This document shows, one piece after another, positions 1 to 8,911 of a stretch of 64,000 bases of DNA; positions within the stretch are counted from its first letter, which is position 1, and every line of letters starts with the position of its first letter. This DNA comes from Hyphomicrobiales bacterium (GTDB taxonomy: Bacteria; Pseudomonadota; Alphaproteobacteria; Rhizobiales; Beijerinckiaceae). The notes under the pieces are model-generated. The model ran no database searches. It was not told where the DNA came from and worked only from the letters and a program-made list of their open reading frames with translations. A program made the translations under genes and the position numbers. Location: NCBI GenBank assembly GCA_930633525.1, contig CAKNFP010000002.1:1116001-1180000 (forward strand). The letters are read 5' to 3'.

Positions 1-177
1 CCGGGCAAGAGCGGCATCGGCGGCGGCATCGTCACCGTGTCGCCGGGCAAGGGCGGCCTCGGTACGTTCGCACCGCCGCTGGATGCGGCCGGCAACAGCG
101 TCAAGGGCCAGCTCGTCGCCAAATATCTGTCCCAGCGCCTGGGAATGGACCTGTTCGTCTCCAAGCCGGAAGCCTGA
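1..177 (+). CDS. glsA: Glutaminase, C-terminal end (cut by window edge)
   Basis: The frame is open from the first base and codes for 58 residues before TGA. It contains GKSGIGGGIVTVSPGKGG and APPLDAAGNSVKG, which match the conserved C-terminal end of the beta-lactamase-fold glutaminase family. The family hydrolyses L-glutamine to glutamate and ammonia in the cytoplasm. The catalytic Ser-x-x-Lys part lies outside the window, so activity cannot be judged. The MFS gene follows 80 bp downstream on the same strand, so the two could be cotranscribed. The family call is firm; GlsA is the usual name for this family. Confidence 0.85.
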   Translation, partial: PGKSGIGGGIVTVSPGKGGLGTFAPPLDAAGNSVKGQLVAKYLSQRLGMDLFVSKPEA

Positions 178-257
178 GCGCTCCCGTCCGTGCCCGCTCA
201 CGACGAACCGACAACAACACTTCTTTTGGATCTCGCCACAGGGTCGAGGACTTGAAC

Positions 258-1901
258 ATGACAACAGCGCCCCTCACCACCCATCCCGCAGAGAGCGAGG
301 CCAAAGAATCCTGGGTGCCGATGATCGCCATCGCCCTCGGCCAGGTCCTGATGTCGTTCAACGTGGCGTCGCTGCCTGTCGCCCTGGGCGGCATGGTGGA
401 GAGCTTCAATGTTCCGCCGACGACCATCGCCACCGGCATCGTCATGTATTCGATGCTGGTCGCCGGCTTCGTCATGCTCGGCGCCAAGCTCAACCAGCGG
501 TTCGGTGCTGTGCGCGTGTTTCGCGCGGTCGTGCTGTTGTTCGGCGCGGCCCAAGTACTGATGACCTTCAGTCCCAACGCCACCATCATGATAACGGCGC
601 AAGGCCTCTCCGGCGCCGCCGGTGCCGCCCTGGTGCCGTCGCTGGTGGCGCTGATCGCCGAGAACTACCGCGGCGCCCAGCAGTCCACGGCGCTCGGCGC
701 GCTGGGTTCGGCCCGCGCCGGCGCGGGCGTCGCCGCCTTCCTCATCGGCGGCGTTCTCGGCGCCTCCATCGGCTGGCGTCCGGCCTTCGGCATCCTGATC
801 GTGCTCTCCGCCATCGTCTTCATGCTGAGCTTCCGCCTGAAGCCCGATGCGCCGCGCCCGGAGGTAAAGATCGACCTCGTCGGTGTGGTGCTGGCGGCCG
901 CAGCCATTGTCTCCATCAGCTTCGGCTTCAATAACCTGAACCGCTGGGGCCTGGCGGTCGCCACCCCCAATGCGCCCTTCGACCTCGCAGGTTTTTCGCC
1001 GGCCCCGGTGCTGATCGTCATCGGCATCATGCTCGGCTACGCCTTCATTCGCTGGACCTACAAGCGGGAAGAAAGCGGCCAAACGCCATTGCTGGCGCTG
1101 GCCGTGATTGCCTCGCCGCAGGAGCGCGCCGCCGTCTACGCCATGTTCTGCGTGGTGGCGCTCGAAGCCATGTTGAACTTCTCGGTACCGCTCTACATCC
1201 AGATCGTGCAGGGACGTTCGGCACTGGCCACAGCGATCGCCATGATGCCGTTCAACCTCACGGTGTTCTTCTCGGCCCTGCTGATCGTGAAATTCTACGA
1301 TCGGCTGACGCCGCGCAAGATCGGCCGCTACGGCTTCGCGCTGTGCACGCTGGCGCTGCTGTGGCTGGCTTTCGTGGTCCGCAACGACTGGAGCGCCGGC
1401 CCGGTGCTGATCGGCCTCGTGCTCTTCGGTCTCGGCCAGGGCTCGCTGGTGACCTTGCTGTTCAACGTACTGGTCACCGCCTCGCCCAAGGAACTGGCGG
1501 GCGACGTCGGTTCGCTGCGCGGCACGACCAACAACCTCGCCGCCGCCGTCGGCACGGCCGTTGCCGGCGCGCTGCTCGTCGGCCTGTTGAGCGCCATCAT
1601 CATCGGCGGCGTTGCCACAAACCCGAAGCTGCCGCCGGAACTGCAGGCGCAGGTCGATCTCGACAGCATCAACTTCGTCAGCAACGACCGGCTGCAGACG
1701 GCGCTGCAAGCGACCACCGCCACCCCGGAGCAGAAGGTGGAGGCGCTGCGCGTCAACACCGAGGCGCGGCTGCGCGCCCTGAAGATCGGCCTCATCATCA
1801 TGGCCGGCGTCGCCATGCTGGCGATCATCCCGGCAAGCCGCCTGCCCAACTATGTCCCGGGCGAAATCCCCAATCCGGCCCCGCGGCGGCGGGACGAATA
1901 A
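258..1901 (+). CDS. MFS transporter, probable 14-TM drug exporter (DHA2/EmrB-like)
   Basis: 547 residues, almost entirely hydrophobic helices joined by short basic loops. The length fits the 14-helix DHA2 group better than the 12-helix groups (about 400 residues). A basic loop after helix 2 (GAKLNQRFGAVRVFR) fits the usual MFS motif-A position. Near the C-terminus a polar stretch (about residues 455-515) separates the last two helices. The role is probably proton-driven export of a small molecule across the inner membrane; the substrate cannot be read. I start at ATG 258 with GAGG about 8 bases upstream; an in-frame TTG six bases earlier is less likely. Confidence 0.85.
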   Translation: MTTAPLTTHPAESEAKESWVPMIAIALGQVLMSFNVASLPVALGGMVESFNVPPTTIATGIVMYSMLVAGFVMLGAKLNQRFGAVRVFRAVVLLFGAAQVLMTFSPNATIMITAQGLSGAAGAALVPSLVALIAENYRGAQQSTALGALGSARAGAGVAAFLIGGVLGASIGWRPAFGILIVLSAIVFMLSFRLKPDAPRPEVKIDLVGVVLAAAAIVSISFGFNNLNRWGLAVATPNAPFDLAGFSPAPVLIVIGIMLGYAFIRWTYKREESGQTPLLALAVIASPQERAAVYAMFCVVALEAMLNFSVPLYIQIVQGRSALATAIAMMPFNLTVFFSALLIVKFYDRLTPRKIGRYGFALCTLALLWLAFVVRNDWSAGPVLIGLVLFGLGQGSLVTLLFNVLVTASPKELAGDVGSLRGTTNNLAAAVGTAVAGALLVGLLSAIIIGGVATNPKLPPELQAQVDLDSINFVSNDRLQTALQATTATPEQKVEALRVNTEARLRALKIGLIIMAGVAMLAIIPASRLPNYVPGEIPNPAPRRRDE

Positions 1902-2527
1902 AGCCTCGACACGGACAATACCGGACATCGACAGAACGCGCCCGCCCAAGGGGATGCCATTGCGCTGATACGGCCACATCACCCTTCACATAGGAAGGGC
2001 GGACAATTGCAATCACCGTCACGCATCGCAGGCCTGATTGGCCAGGACAATTGGGACTCAGTCTTCAGCAAGAAGACTATCCGTTTACCACTCCCAACAA
2101 GCTCACCGACATTGTCGAGGGGGCCTACCGTTTCCACCTGAAGCCGCTGTTACGCTCAGTGGCGTTTCCCAATATGCTTATGTCCAGGCGATCGTCATCG
2201 GAGCCGTTCGACTTGTCGAGGTCTCGCCCGGAGTCTCGGTGCTGGAACTTCGGGCAGGCGCAGGGAAAGCGTAGTCTCGTCGAGCGCGATGGTGACATGC
2301 GCAGCGGCGAAGCAACCAGCGAACATGCGATGCTGACGCGTTAGTCTCGCGTGATCTTATTGCGCAAGGTCACCTGGCGCGTTTCGGCTTGAATGACATC
2401 GAAGGGAGTGCTTTCGGGCATTCCTGGCTTCCTTCGGGCGCACGCGATTCCACGCTGCGATCAAGACTGGCTGGCGCTTCCCAATGCCTGCCGAATACTC
2501 TCGGATATCCCACGGCTACGCTCAAAG
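1902..2527. other. Intergenic stretch with no recognisable gene
   Basis: Open frames occur on both strands, but none has a convincing ribosome site, a family motif or composition like the neighbours. This sits between the MFS gene and the 3' end of a broken gene, so it may hold decayed sequence. I assign nothing here. Confidence 0.5.
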
Positions 2528-3443
2528 CTAACGCAAGCTGCCGAAGGCATTCGACTTCACAATCCATCCCTGGCGCTGCAGTTCGCGCTTTGCCATCGGG
2601 GATGCGTTTCCCGATATCCAGATGTCCCGTCTGGGCCGAGCATTGTTGCCATTCGCCAGCGCAGTACCGAGCTTGCTCAGCTGAGTCGCTTTCTCTGGTG
2701 TCCAGGCGAGGTCGTCAGCCGAAAAGAGCGCGACCCTTTTGTTGGCGCCGAGCGAGACAACCGGCACGCTTTCAACGTTTTCTATGTTGCCGATGGGCTC
2801 GGCGATAAAGGGCCGTGTCGAGAGATATCCGACAGTTTGCATGGCCGCGTAGGCGCCAACCCGCGTTTCGCTCGAAGCGACATACAAGGTGAGCGCCCCG
2901 AGGCCTGGTGTACCTGACATGCTGCTCAGGTACGCCGTCGGCGCCGATGACAAGGTCGTAGGTCTCTCTTAGTCCGTCGGCAAACGTGACCTTGACGCCG
3001 TCTGCCTGATCATCCATGGCGGCGATCGAGGTCTTGAACCTGTAAGAGACCCGCCCGCGCGTGAGCAGGAACAGCAAGGATGTCAGTTCGCCGCGCGGTA
3101 GTTCCACATCCCGTCCGCGTACGGCGCCGTGGATGAGCTCCGGCTCAATCACCACGATTTCGCTGCCGTCCCCATCGACGAATGTTGCTCGGGTCGTCTG
3201 GATGTGCTTGTTGAAGAGTTCGTCCTTCAGCCCCATGCGCTCGGCGACCAGCATGGCCGTCCAGCGAAGATCAATCGGGTAGCCGCCCGGCCGGATCGTT
3301 TCTGATCGTTCGATGACGGTGACTGAAAATCCGTAGCGCTGCAGCCAGTAGGCGAGAGCCGGACCGGCAATACTTGCACCCGAAATCAGAACCCGGCCTC
3401 CGTTGCTGAAAGTCTGGATAGGCGGCTTGGTGTGTTTGTTCAT
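2528..3443 (-). pseudogene. Broken FAD-dependent monooxygenase, joined out of frame to an unrelated 3' end
   Basis: The start is a normal PheA/TetX-type flavoprotein monooxygenase. It has an N-terminal dinucleotide motif (VLISGASIAGPALAYWL), a second-strand ERSETIRPGGYPIDLR segment, and DLVIGADG, the second FAD motif of the class A hydroxylases, at about residue 168. After GADG the homology stops. The frame runs on to a nonsense tail ending near 2772. A different frame from about 2950 encodes about 125 plausible residues (LGALTLYVASSETRVGAYAA to SNAFGSLR) that are not a monooxygenase C-terminus. This looks like a deletion that fused two genes, with loss of the substrate domain. It lies divergent from the TetR gene, which probably once controlled it. 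Confidence 0.7.
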
Positions 3444-3520
3444 GGCAAAATCTTTTCGAGGGCGACGGAGCGCGTTGCCAAGTTGCGAGGAATGAAGTGG
3501 GCAACGATGCAGGGCACACG

Positions 3521-3715
3521 CTAGCGCTCACGACGCGGCCAGAATTTGGGCAGCAGGACCACCGTGATGAGCCCGGTCATGATGGCGGTGATTACCGGGT
3601 CGACCAGGATGTCCCACATCCAAAAAAAGCACCGGCCCAGATCAGGATGGCGTTGGCTGCAAGAATGACCATCGCATCAGGTCTTACGAGGCGGCGCTTG
3701 CTTCAGGTCCGTCAT
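3521..3715 (-). pseudogene. Frameshifted small membrane protein remnant
   Basis: Reading three frames in turn gives a continuous-looking small protein: MTDLKQAPPRKT, then PDAMVILAANAILIWAGAFF, then WMWDILVDPVITAIMTGLI and VVLLPKFWPRRER before TAG. It would be about 64 residues with two hydrophobic helices. The second break falls at a run of seven T (plus-strand A), a typical slippage site; the first is near a CC. The family is not known to me. It lies between the TetR promoter and the broken monooxygenase and was probably the first gene of that operon. It could also be sequence error rather than decay. Confidence 0.45.
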
Positions 3716-3801
3716 TCCGCGTGAGACAAAGCCAATGCTGAACTTCGAGACTGCGCAGGACCAAGTAAGGGAACACTTGTCACTCATCGGCCCTCACTAT
3801 A

Positions 3802-3819
3802 AGATGCATCAATGCATCT
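3802..3819. promoter_or_regulatory. Operator copy 1 for the adjacent TetR regulator
   Basis: Inverted repeat AGATGCAT-CA-ATGCATCT with perfect 8-bp arms and a 2-bp spacer. The same arms recur in a second copy whose centre is 41 bp away, about four helical turns. It overlaps the minus-strand -10 region. Confidence 0.7.
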
Positions 3820-3843
3820 AGATGAGAGCCGAATGCTTGTCAA
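3815..3843 (-). promoter_or_regulatory. Promoter toward the broken monooxygenase operon
   Basis: On the minus strand, TTGACA is followed after 17 bp by TAGATG. The -10 hexamer overlaps operator copy 1 and the -35 hexamer touches operator copy 2, so a bound TetR protein would block it. Confidence 0.5.
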
Positions 3844-3865
3844 GATGCATATATGCATCTTATTT
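3837..3865 (+). promoter_or_regulatory. Promoter of the TetR gene with operator in the spacer
   Basis: TTGTCA and TTATTT are separated by 17 bp, and that spacer is almost exactly operator copy 2. This is the arrangement expected for strong autorepression. Confidence 0.5.
3842..3861. promoter_or_regulatory. Operator copy 2 for the adjacent TetR regulator
   Basis: AAGATGCATATATGCATCTT is a perfect 20-bp palindrome. Its core has the same AGATGCAT/ATGCATCT arms and 2-bp spacer as copy 1. It lies 23 bp upstream of the preferred TetR start codon. Confidence 0.75.
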
Positions 3866-3883
3866 GAGAAGGACATCGGGGTT

Positions 3884-4459
3884 ATGGCGGAACGACGCCG
3901 GGGCGCAGATCTGGAGCAGGCCTTGCTGGAGGCGGCATGGCTTGAACTGATTGAGCGGGGATATGCGGGGCTAACGATGGAGGGCGTCGCCGAGCGAGCT
4001 GGCACAAGCCGCCCGGTGATTGCCCGACGCTGGGATGTAAAGGCCAAACTTGCCCTCGCGGCGATACGCCAGCAGATGGCAAAGCATCCGCTGGAAGTCC
4101 CGGATCGAGGGAATCTACGGACGGAGCTTCTGGAATTCCTCGATCGTGCGTCGGACCGCGCTAGGGGCATTGCGGCCGCTTTCACATTGTTCACGAGCGA
4201 GTATTTGTCAGAAACGTCATCCAATCCCCAGGGTTTGCATGTGGCTCTCATCAAAGGCGAAGCTGAATCGCTTTCCCTGATCCTGAAGAGGGGAGTGGCG
4301 CGCGGGGAGATTGATCCAAAGAAACTAACGCCCCCGGTCAAACCATTGCTGGCCGATCTCTTCCGGCACCATGCGCTCATGAACTTTGCCGCGCCACCGC
4401 CGGCTTTGCGGAAGGCCTGGGTTGATTCCGTGTTCTTGCCACTCGTCAGAGTCAGTTAG
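3884..4459 (+). CDS. TetR/AcrR family transcriptional repressor
   Basis: 191 residues. An N-terminal TetR helix-turn-helix covers about residues 8-55 (ALLEAAWLELIERGYAGLTM, then EGVAERAGTSRPVIARRWDV), followed by an all-helical ligand and dimer domain of unknown specificity. I chose ATG 3884 because it begins just before the DNA-binding domain and leaves both palindromes in the untranslated leader. The longer frame from 3812 would translate through operator copy 2. Two palindromes upstream suggest autorepression and control of the divergent monooxygenase operon, which is now broken. The gene itself looks intact and so may be an orphan regulator. Confidence 0.85.
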   Translation: MAERRRGADLEQALLEAAWLELIERGYAGLTMEGVAERAGTSRPVIARRWDVKAKLALAAIRQQMAKHPLEVPDRGNLRTELLEFLDRASDRARGIAAAFTLFTSEYLSETSSNPQGLHVALIKGEAESLSLILKRGVARGEIDPKKLTPPVKPLLADLFRHHALMNFAAPPPALRKAWVDSVFLPLVRVS

Positions 4460-4469
4460 GACATAGGCT

Positions 4470-4643
4470 GCCGACTACGTTCTAAGTCACGTTCAGACCC
4501 TGCTAGGGCGCAGCATCGACGATTCGACCATCCACCGCTGGGTCCACTTTTCGCCAGTGCTGCTAAAGCGATTCATTCGGCGGAAGCGAACCGTTGGCGG
4601 CAAGTGGATGTATCTCTACCGGGCTATAGACCGTGTCGGTGCC
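4470..4643 (+). pseudogene. IS6-family transposase remnant
   Basis: One frame reads ADYVLSHVQTLLGRSIDD, then STIHRWV, and later GGKWMYLYRAIDRVGA. These match the helix-turn-helix (TIxRWV) and the DDE-domain entry (KWxYLYRAxDxxG) of IS6-type transposases. The segment between them is shorter than in an intact protein, and the catalytic domain beyond the YRAIDR strand is missing. No intact terminal repeats were found. It sits directly after the TetR gene. Confidence 0.65.
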
Positions 4644-4813
4644 CCCCACTGCCGTGTGCAGCGCAAACAACTTCAAACGGTCCAGTTCTAAAGGGGCAGG
4701 TCACAACACTCATGGCACTGCAATTGTAGTCCGGCATATTCATCGAATGTGGCATCGCGTGCTCCGGTGAGGGGTTTCATGCTGGCGGGGCGCCCTTATG
4801 CCTCCAGCGGATC

Positions 4814-6619
4814 TCATGCGCTGGGATCGTCCGTAGCTTGCCGCGACAGGCTGTGCAGCGCTTCACGCTTCTTTGCCATTTTGTGCTCTTTTCCGACGAT
4901 GAAAGCCTGTTCGGGAAAGCCATGCCGCTTGGTGCGGATGGCGAGGACCGAGCCGGACCACGGCCCCTCCGAGATGCGCTCGGCGGACAGGCGGATACGC
5001 GCCGAGGTTACGTACAGAATGTCCATATCCGGGCCGCCAAAGATGCAGCTTGTCGGACGGGGCACGGGGACCGCGATGCTCTCTTCTAGCGTCCCATCCG
5101 GCGAGAAGCGATCAATGCACCAGCCATCGTACATGGCCACCCAGATCGAGCCGTTGCTGTCCACGGTCAGACCGCCGGGACGGCCCTTCTCGGGCGCGGT
5201 GTTCATGAACACCGTACGCTCCGACAATTTGCCAGAGGCCAGATCAAAGCGGGCGCGATAAATCTTGCAGGTGACAGAATCGACGAAATACATCCATTTG
5301 TTGTCCGGTGACCAGCCGATGCCGTTGGGCATTGTCAGGCCGTCCACATGCTGGATAACCTTCAACTGGCTGTCGACGCTATACAGTGCGCCGTGACCCG
5401 GTGTTCCGTCGATGGCCATGCTGCCGACCCAAAGACGGCCCCCGCGATCGACCTTGGCGTCGTTCAAGCGCTGAGTGGGTGTCTCCGGTTCGGGATCGAC
5501 GAGGAACGTCATTTCATTGTTGCGCAGGTTGAGCGCGTAGACCCCGTTCTGCGTAATCAATAAAACCTTTGTTTCACTGATCTTCGCCACGGCGCTTACA
5601 ATGAAACGGAGCGGAATAGTGCGGTTGTGCTGAATGCGCGGGTTGAAGATGTGCAGGGCTGGGGCCAGCACGTCGACCCAATAAAGAATATCCTGTCCCG
5701 GCACCCAGAGCGGGCTCTCGCCCTGGACTGCCTTGAAAGGTAGGGCGCAGGTCACGTCGTCGCTGATCTGTTTAGGTGGGCGTGGCGCGGTCGAAACCGA
5801 ATAAGCTTCGGAGAAAAGCCCGGCGTTGCCCGCGATGCGTCGGGCAGCAGCAATCAGGTCGCGCCCGATGCTCTCGAGGTCATCATTGGTCAGGCGGGTC
5901 GAGGGGCCCGTCACGACAATGGCGCCAATGGGCACCTTGCGGGCGTCCAGGATGGGCGCGGCGACGGAGGATATGCCGGTGACGCGCTCGTCCACAGATG
6001 TGGCGTAACCACGCGCGCGAACGATCGACAAATGGGCTCGGAACTCATCGCCGTCGACGATGGTGGCGGGGGTGAGCTCCGACAACGGCAGGCGAGCGAG
6101 GGTTTCAGCCAGGTGAACGGGTTCGAGGGCGGAGAGAATCGCTTTGCCGGCGGCCGTTGCATGGAGGGGGTAGCGGCTCCCGACGCCTCCGTTGACCCGG
6201 AGTTCGTGGAGACCGTCTGCCTGGTCGATGAACAGCGCCTCATAGCGATCCATGATGGCGAGCCGCGTCGTCTCCCCCGTGCGTTCGCGCAGGTCAACGA
6301 GTTCAGACGCGGCCGCGCGGCGCAGGTCGAATCCTTCCCATACGGCATGGGCCATGTCGAACAGCCGCGTGCCGAGCCTGTAGCTCTGATCATTCGGGTC
6401 GACCCGCAGATAGCGTCGGTCCACAAGAGCCTGCACCACGCGATAGAGCGTGCCTTTCGACAGGTCGGTGAGCTGCAACAGGTCCGCGACGCGCGGCGGT
6501 GTGCGAGAATCGGCGACCGCGTCGAGCACGCGGAATGCCTTGTAGAGCAGGGCTACGCCGGAGACTTCCTTGTCGCGCGCTGCATCTTTGTTATCCGACT
6601 TCTTGTCGCCCTGCGCCAT
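4814..6619 (-). CDS. IclR regulator fused to an SMP-30/gluconolactonase domain
   Basis: 601 residues with two complete modules. Residues about 20-80 are an IclR winged helix (VADLLQLTDLSKGTLYRVVQ), and about 85-265 an IclR ligand domain with the usual HATAAGKAILSAL and GISSVAAPI segments. From about residue 290 there is a six-bladed SMP-30/regucalcin lactonase. Likely metal ligands are the Glu of GESPLW, the Asn of RLNDAKVD, the Asn of MPNGIGWSPD and the Asp of GGLTVDSNG, so the enzyme part may be active. SMP-30 proteins hydrolyse sugar lactones to aldonic acids. I start at ATG 6619 behind GAGGTGAG; an upstream ATG adds 23 unlikely residues. It is divergent from a dehydratase gene across a palindrome it probably binds. 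Whether the lactonase domain is catalytic or a lactone sensor is open. Confidence 0.88.
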   Translation of the reverse strand: MAQGDKKSDNKDAARDKEVSGVALLYKAFRVLDAVADSRTPPRVADLLQLTDLSKGTLYRVVQALVDRRYLRVDPNDQSYRLGTRLFDMAHAVWEGFDLRRAAASELVDLRERTGETTRLAIMDRYEALFIDQADGLHELRVNGGVGSRYPLHATAAGKAILSALEPVHLAETLARLPLSELTPATIVDGDEFRAHLSIVRARGYATSVDERVTGISSVAAPILDARKVPIGAIVVTGPSTRLTNDDLESIGRDLIAAARRIAGNAGLFSEAYSVSTAPRPPKQISDDVTCALPFKAVQGESPLWVPGQDILYWVDVLAPALHIFNPRIQHNRTIPLRFIVSAVAKISETKVLLITQNGVYALNLRNNEMTFLVDPEPETPTQRLNDAKVDRGGRLWVGSMAIDGTPGHGALYSVDSQLKVIQHVDGLTMPNGIGWSPDNKWMYFVDSVTCKIYRARFDLASGKLSERTVFMNTAPEKGRPGGLTVDSNGSIWVAMYDGWCIDRFSPDGTLEESIAVPVPRPTSCIFGGPDMDILYVTSARIRLSAERISEGPWSGSVLAIRTKRHGFPEQAFIVGKEHKMAKKREALHSLSRQATDDPSA

Positions 6620-6694
6620 GCACTCACCTCGCTGCCCACGTCCATCATTACCGCATGGTGCAATACGCGTCAGTCCCCTATCGAGCAACTATAA

Positions 6695-6713
6695 TATGGA
6701 CATGAAGTCCATA
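6695..6713. promoter_or_regulatory. Probable operator of the IclR-SMP-30 fusion, copy 1
   Basis: TATGGAC-ATGAA-GTCCATA: perfect 7-bp arms around a 5-bp spacer, extended by flanking ATAA/ATAT to arms matching at 10 of 11 positions. It lies in the divergent promoter between the IclR fusion gene and the dehydratase. The same motif recurs near 11.47 kb. Confidence 0.75.
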
Positions 6714-6799
6714 ATATGACAAACCATCGCCATGGTCGACCTGACGACTCCGCGCTTGACGTCGATAGGGATCGCCGCTCGCCTAGGGAGAAAAGACGA

Positions 6800-7960
6800 A
6801 TGAAAATCACTGAGGTACGCCCAATCCTTCTTTCGCAGGTGTATACTGACGACGAAGTCTGGGGCTGGTCCGGCGGCGAAGTTCGCGTCTGGAACACAGC
6901 GCTCGTTCAAGTCTTCACGGATGAAGGTATCACCGGTCTCGGCGAAATGGGGACCGGGCATTACCTCCCCGAAGGCGCCCAGTCGATCTGCAACAGCATT
7001 AGCCCGATGTTGATCGGAAAGGATCCGTTCGAGATCGAGGTGCTCCAGCGCAAGATGTACAAGCTGGGCGCCAATTGGGGCCGGCGCGGTCTGGCCATGG
7101 GCGTCATCAGCGGCATTGAGAATGCGTTATGGGACCTGAAGGGCAAGGCTCTTGGCGTGCCGGTGCATTGTCTTTTGGGGGGCAAGCAGCGCTCGCGGAT
7201 CCGAGCCTATGCCAGTGGCGGCATGGCCAAGCCTTTGCCGGCCCTCGCGGAAGAGGTCATCGACTATCGCGAGCGCGGGTTTACGGCGGTGAAGGTGCGC
7301 GGCGGCCACTCGGCGAAGCGCGACGTGGAGATCGCGCGCACGGTGCGCGAGGCGGTCGGTCCCGATATGGATGTGGCGCTCGACGCCGGCCAGGGCTATG
7401 TGCCCGAGCAGTGGTCGCTTCTCGAAACCCTTCAGGTCACCCGCGAGCTGGCGGATCTGAAACTGCTCTTCCTTGAGGAGCCGGTGCGCACCGACGATAT
7501 CGTGACGTATCGCAAGGTGACCGAGGCGAGCCAGGTTCCGATCGCAGGCGGCGAGAACGGCTGCTCGATCTTCGAGTTCAAGGCGCTTATCGACGCCGAC
7601 GCCGTAGATATCCTGCAGCCCGACGTCACCCACGCTGGCGGCATTTCGGAGGTCAAGCGCATCGCCGAATATGCAGAGCTCAACGGAAAGCCCATCGTCC
7701 CGCATGTATTCCGTTCGGCGGCATCCTTCTCCGCGCATCTGCATCTTCTGGCGGCCATTCCGAATGCGATGATCTGTGAGTATCAGATGATCGCCAACGG
7801 CCTTCGCGATGATCTGTTTATCGAGCCGCTGAAGATGGAAAGCGGTGAAATCATCATTCCCGATCTTCCTGGTCTTGGTATCGAGATTACTGACGAGATC
7901 ATCGCCAAATACCCCTATCAGCCCGGGCGTATCCAGCGTTTCAAGGTCGAGGCGACTTGA
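6800..7960 (+). CDS. Enolase-superfamily sugar acid dehydratase (mandelate racemase group)
   Basis: 386 residues, normal length. It has an N-terminal capping domain and a TIM barrel. Visible active-site elements: KVR (the K-x-K position), metal ligands in VALDAGQ (Asp), FLEEPV (Glu) and AGGENG (Glu), the LQPDVTHAGG strand, and His in PHVFRSA. In this group a base pair removes the proton alpha to a carboxylate and water is lost, giving a 2-keto-3-deoxy acid. The lactonase domain across the promoter and the aldolase downstream make aldonate dehydration the natural reading. The specific sugar is not readable. Start ATG 6800 is preceded by AGGGAGA. Confidence 0.85.
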   Translation: MKITEVRPILLSQVYTDDEVWGWSGGEVRVWNTALVQVFTDEGITGLGEMGTGHYLPEGAQSICNSISPMLIGKDPFEIEVLQRKMYKLGANWGRRGLAMGVISGIENALWDLKGKALGVPVHCLLGGKQRSRIRAYASGGMAKPLPALAEEVIDYRERGFTAVKVRGGHSAKRDVEIARTVREAVGPDMDVALDAGQGYVPEQWSLLETLQVTRELADLKLLFLEEPVRTDDIVTYRKVTEASQVPIAGGENGCSIFEFKALIDADAVDILQPDVTHAGGISEVKRIAEYAELNGKPIVPHVFRSAASFSAHLHLLAAIPNAMICEYQMIANGLRDDLFIEPLKMESGEIIIPDLPGLGIEITDEIIAKYPYQPGRIQRFKVEAT

Positions 7961-8009
7961 TCCGACGCGCGTAGCATCGCTGTAAGCACAAGACATACAG
8001 GAGTCATGG

Positions 8010-8909
8010 ATGTCCGGCCTTTTTGACGGGGTATTCCCCGTGATGAATACCCCGTTTCTCGACAATGGCGATATCGACTTGCGCGGTGTCGCGGCCATTG
8101 TCGAATATTGCATAGCGGAGGGGTGCGAGCAGATCTCGATCTTTGCCCTGAATAGTGAGCCCAACAAGCTGACGGCCGGCGAGAAGGTCGAGGTTCTTCG
8201 CGCCTTTCAGGCAGCGGCGCGCGGCCGGGTGCAGACCGCTGTCGGTGTGATCGACAGTGCGATGCGCGGAGCCATCGAATTTGCCACATTGGCGCGTGAA
8301 AGCGGTGCGGACGGGATCATCCTGTTCCCGCCGATGATCGCCCCGCCGGCGGGTGAGAAGCTGTTCTCCTATCTGGAGACCGTATCGGCCGCCGCGTCCA
8401 TGCCGGTCATGTATCAAGATGCTCCGCGCACCACCGGTGTGACGGTGACGGCCGACTTTCTGCTGGATGCCGCTCGGCGCATTCCCAATCTCAAGCTCAT
8501 CAAGGTAGAATGCGTCAATCCCGTGCTGCGGCTGGCCTCTCTCAAGGCCGCGATGGGCGATGCCTTGAAGTGTCACACTGGTAATGGCGGCATTTACACG
8601 GTGGACGGCTTTATCCGGGGGGCGGACGGCGTGATGCCCGGCGTCGCCAATGTTGGCCATTTCACGGCTCTCTATGACGCGTTCCGCTCTGGTAATCTCG
8701 AAACAGCCCGGGCGATCTTCGAAAACATGATGCCGCTGCTGTGGTTCGAGGATCAGTCTCTTGAGTTCTTCGTTGCGTCGGAGAAGGAAATTCTCAAACG
8801 CAAGGGAATCATCGGCAGTTCCCATGTCCGGGCGCCGGGAATGATGCTGGACGAGCCCAACAGGGCCGAACTCTTCACGCTGGTGGACCGGCTGAAGCCC
8901 GCGCGATAG
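8010..8909 (+). CDS. DHDPS/N-acetylneuraminate lyase family aldolase or dehydratase
   Basis: 299 residues, a class I aldolase TIM barrel. The Schiff-base lysine is probably in LKLIKVEC and the conserved tyrosine in MYQDAP. The pyruvate-carboxylate loop that reads GTTGE or similar in DapA is ALNSEPNK here, so it is not lysine-biosynthetic DapA. It follows the dehydratase by 49 bp with CAGGAG before the start, so it should act on the 2-keto-3-deoxy acid, either cleaving it to pyruvate and an aldehyde or dehydrating it. Context supports the pathway role; the reaction type is inferred. Confidence 0.82.
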   Translation: MSGLFDGVFPVMNTPFLDNGDIDLRGVAAIVEYCIAEGCEQISIFALNSEPNKLTAGEKVEVLRAFQAAARGRVQTAVGVIDSAMRGAIEFATLARESGADGIILFPPMIAPPAGEKLFSYLETVSAAASMPVMYQDAPRTTGVTVTADFLLDAARRIPNLKLIKVECVNPVLRLASLKAAMGDALKCHTGNGGIYTVDGFIRGADGVMPGVANVGHFTALYDAFRSGNLETARAIFENMMPLLWFEDQSLEFFVASEKEILKRKGIIGSSHVRAPGMMLDEPNRAELFTLVDRLKPAR

Positions 8910-8911
8910 CG

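Noticed and set aside
198..1982. Long minus-strand open frame opposite the MFS gene
   Set aside because: It is a shadow of a high-GC coding region: rich in Arg, Gly, His and Asp, with no domain, and the plus strand encodes a clear transporter.
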